A DNA stretch of 13,230 nt, taken from JAJDGF01 sp031549325. Lineage in GTDB: Bacteria > Bacillota > Clostridia > Christensenellales > Aristaeellaceae. This document shows positions 13,221-13,230 of this stretch, piece by piece (positions within the stretch are counted from its first letter, which is position 1; the number at the start of each line of letters is the position of its first letter). The stretch is from positions 1 to 13,230 of the forward strand of contig JAVBQA010000069.1 of assembly GCA_031549325.1 (NCBI GenBank), in the 5' to 3' direction. The translations under genes were made by a program, and so were the position numbers. The notes beneath the pieces are model-generated. The model made no database searches, was not told where the DNA came from, and saw only the letters and a list, made by a program, of their open reading frames with translations.

Positions 13221-13230
13221 CCGCGGGCAC

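Overview
The window comes from a GC-rich, endospore-forming member of the Bacillota, most likely class Clostridia. This rests on strong AGGAGG-type ribosome binding sites, a BclA-like collagen protein, a candidate mother-cell sporulation promoter, LacI/CUT1 sugar genes without a local ATPase, and AT-rich intergenic regions with near-consensus sigma-A promoters. The genus cannot be fixed from sequence alone.

Region 1 (1-4664) looks like a spore-surface and stress segment. A collagen-like protein with a BclA-type C-terminal domain (186-941, +; start uncertain) ends at a bidirectional terminator. It converges on a minus-strand pair: yaaA (1523-2296), then a Nim-like flavin-binding split-barrel protein (1012-1506). 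Upstream of these on the minus strand is a 707-aa protein (2541-4664). It has an N-terminal thioester domain, two SpaA/Cna_B-type domains and a C-terminal tail of about 215 residues that is about one third cysteine. It has no signal peptide and no sortase signal.

Region 2 (4665-5104) is a 440-bp gene-free stretch. It holds a candidate sigma-E/sigma-K -10 element reading left, a 159-bp MITE-like element with 24-bp imperfect terminal inverted repeats, a short GC-rich palindrome and a sigma-A promoter reading right.

Region 3 (5105-13220) is a carbohydrate-type catabolic and uptake island threaded with four VOC-superfamily (glyoxalase/epimerase fold) genes. Two VOC genes (5105-5518, 5638-6111) run rightward and converge, at a strong bidirectional terminator, on a two-gene minus-strand operon encoding an SDR oxidoreductase (7076-7792) and a TIM-barrel sugar isomerase/epimerase (6240-7079). 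A divergent control region (about 7850-8047) carries one consensus promoter in each direction and an array of palindromic operators in front of a LacI-family regulator (8048-9070). After it come a VOC protein (9105-9560), a sugar-type solute-binding protein (9557-10873), two CUT1 permeases (10971-11843, 11856-12734) and a fourth VOC protein (12765-13220).

Likely logic: LacI senses an imported sugar or sugar-like ligand and controls both divergent units. The importer brings it in, probably using an ATPase encoded elsewhere. The SDR, the TIM-barrel isomerase and the VOC proteins then interconvert keto and hydroxy forms. The substrate is unknown. The most unusual items are the secretion-signal-less thioester/Cys-rich protein and the VOC expansion, one member of which has lost two metal ligands.
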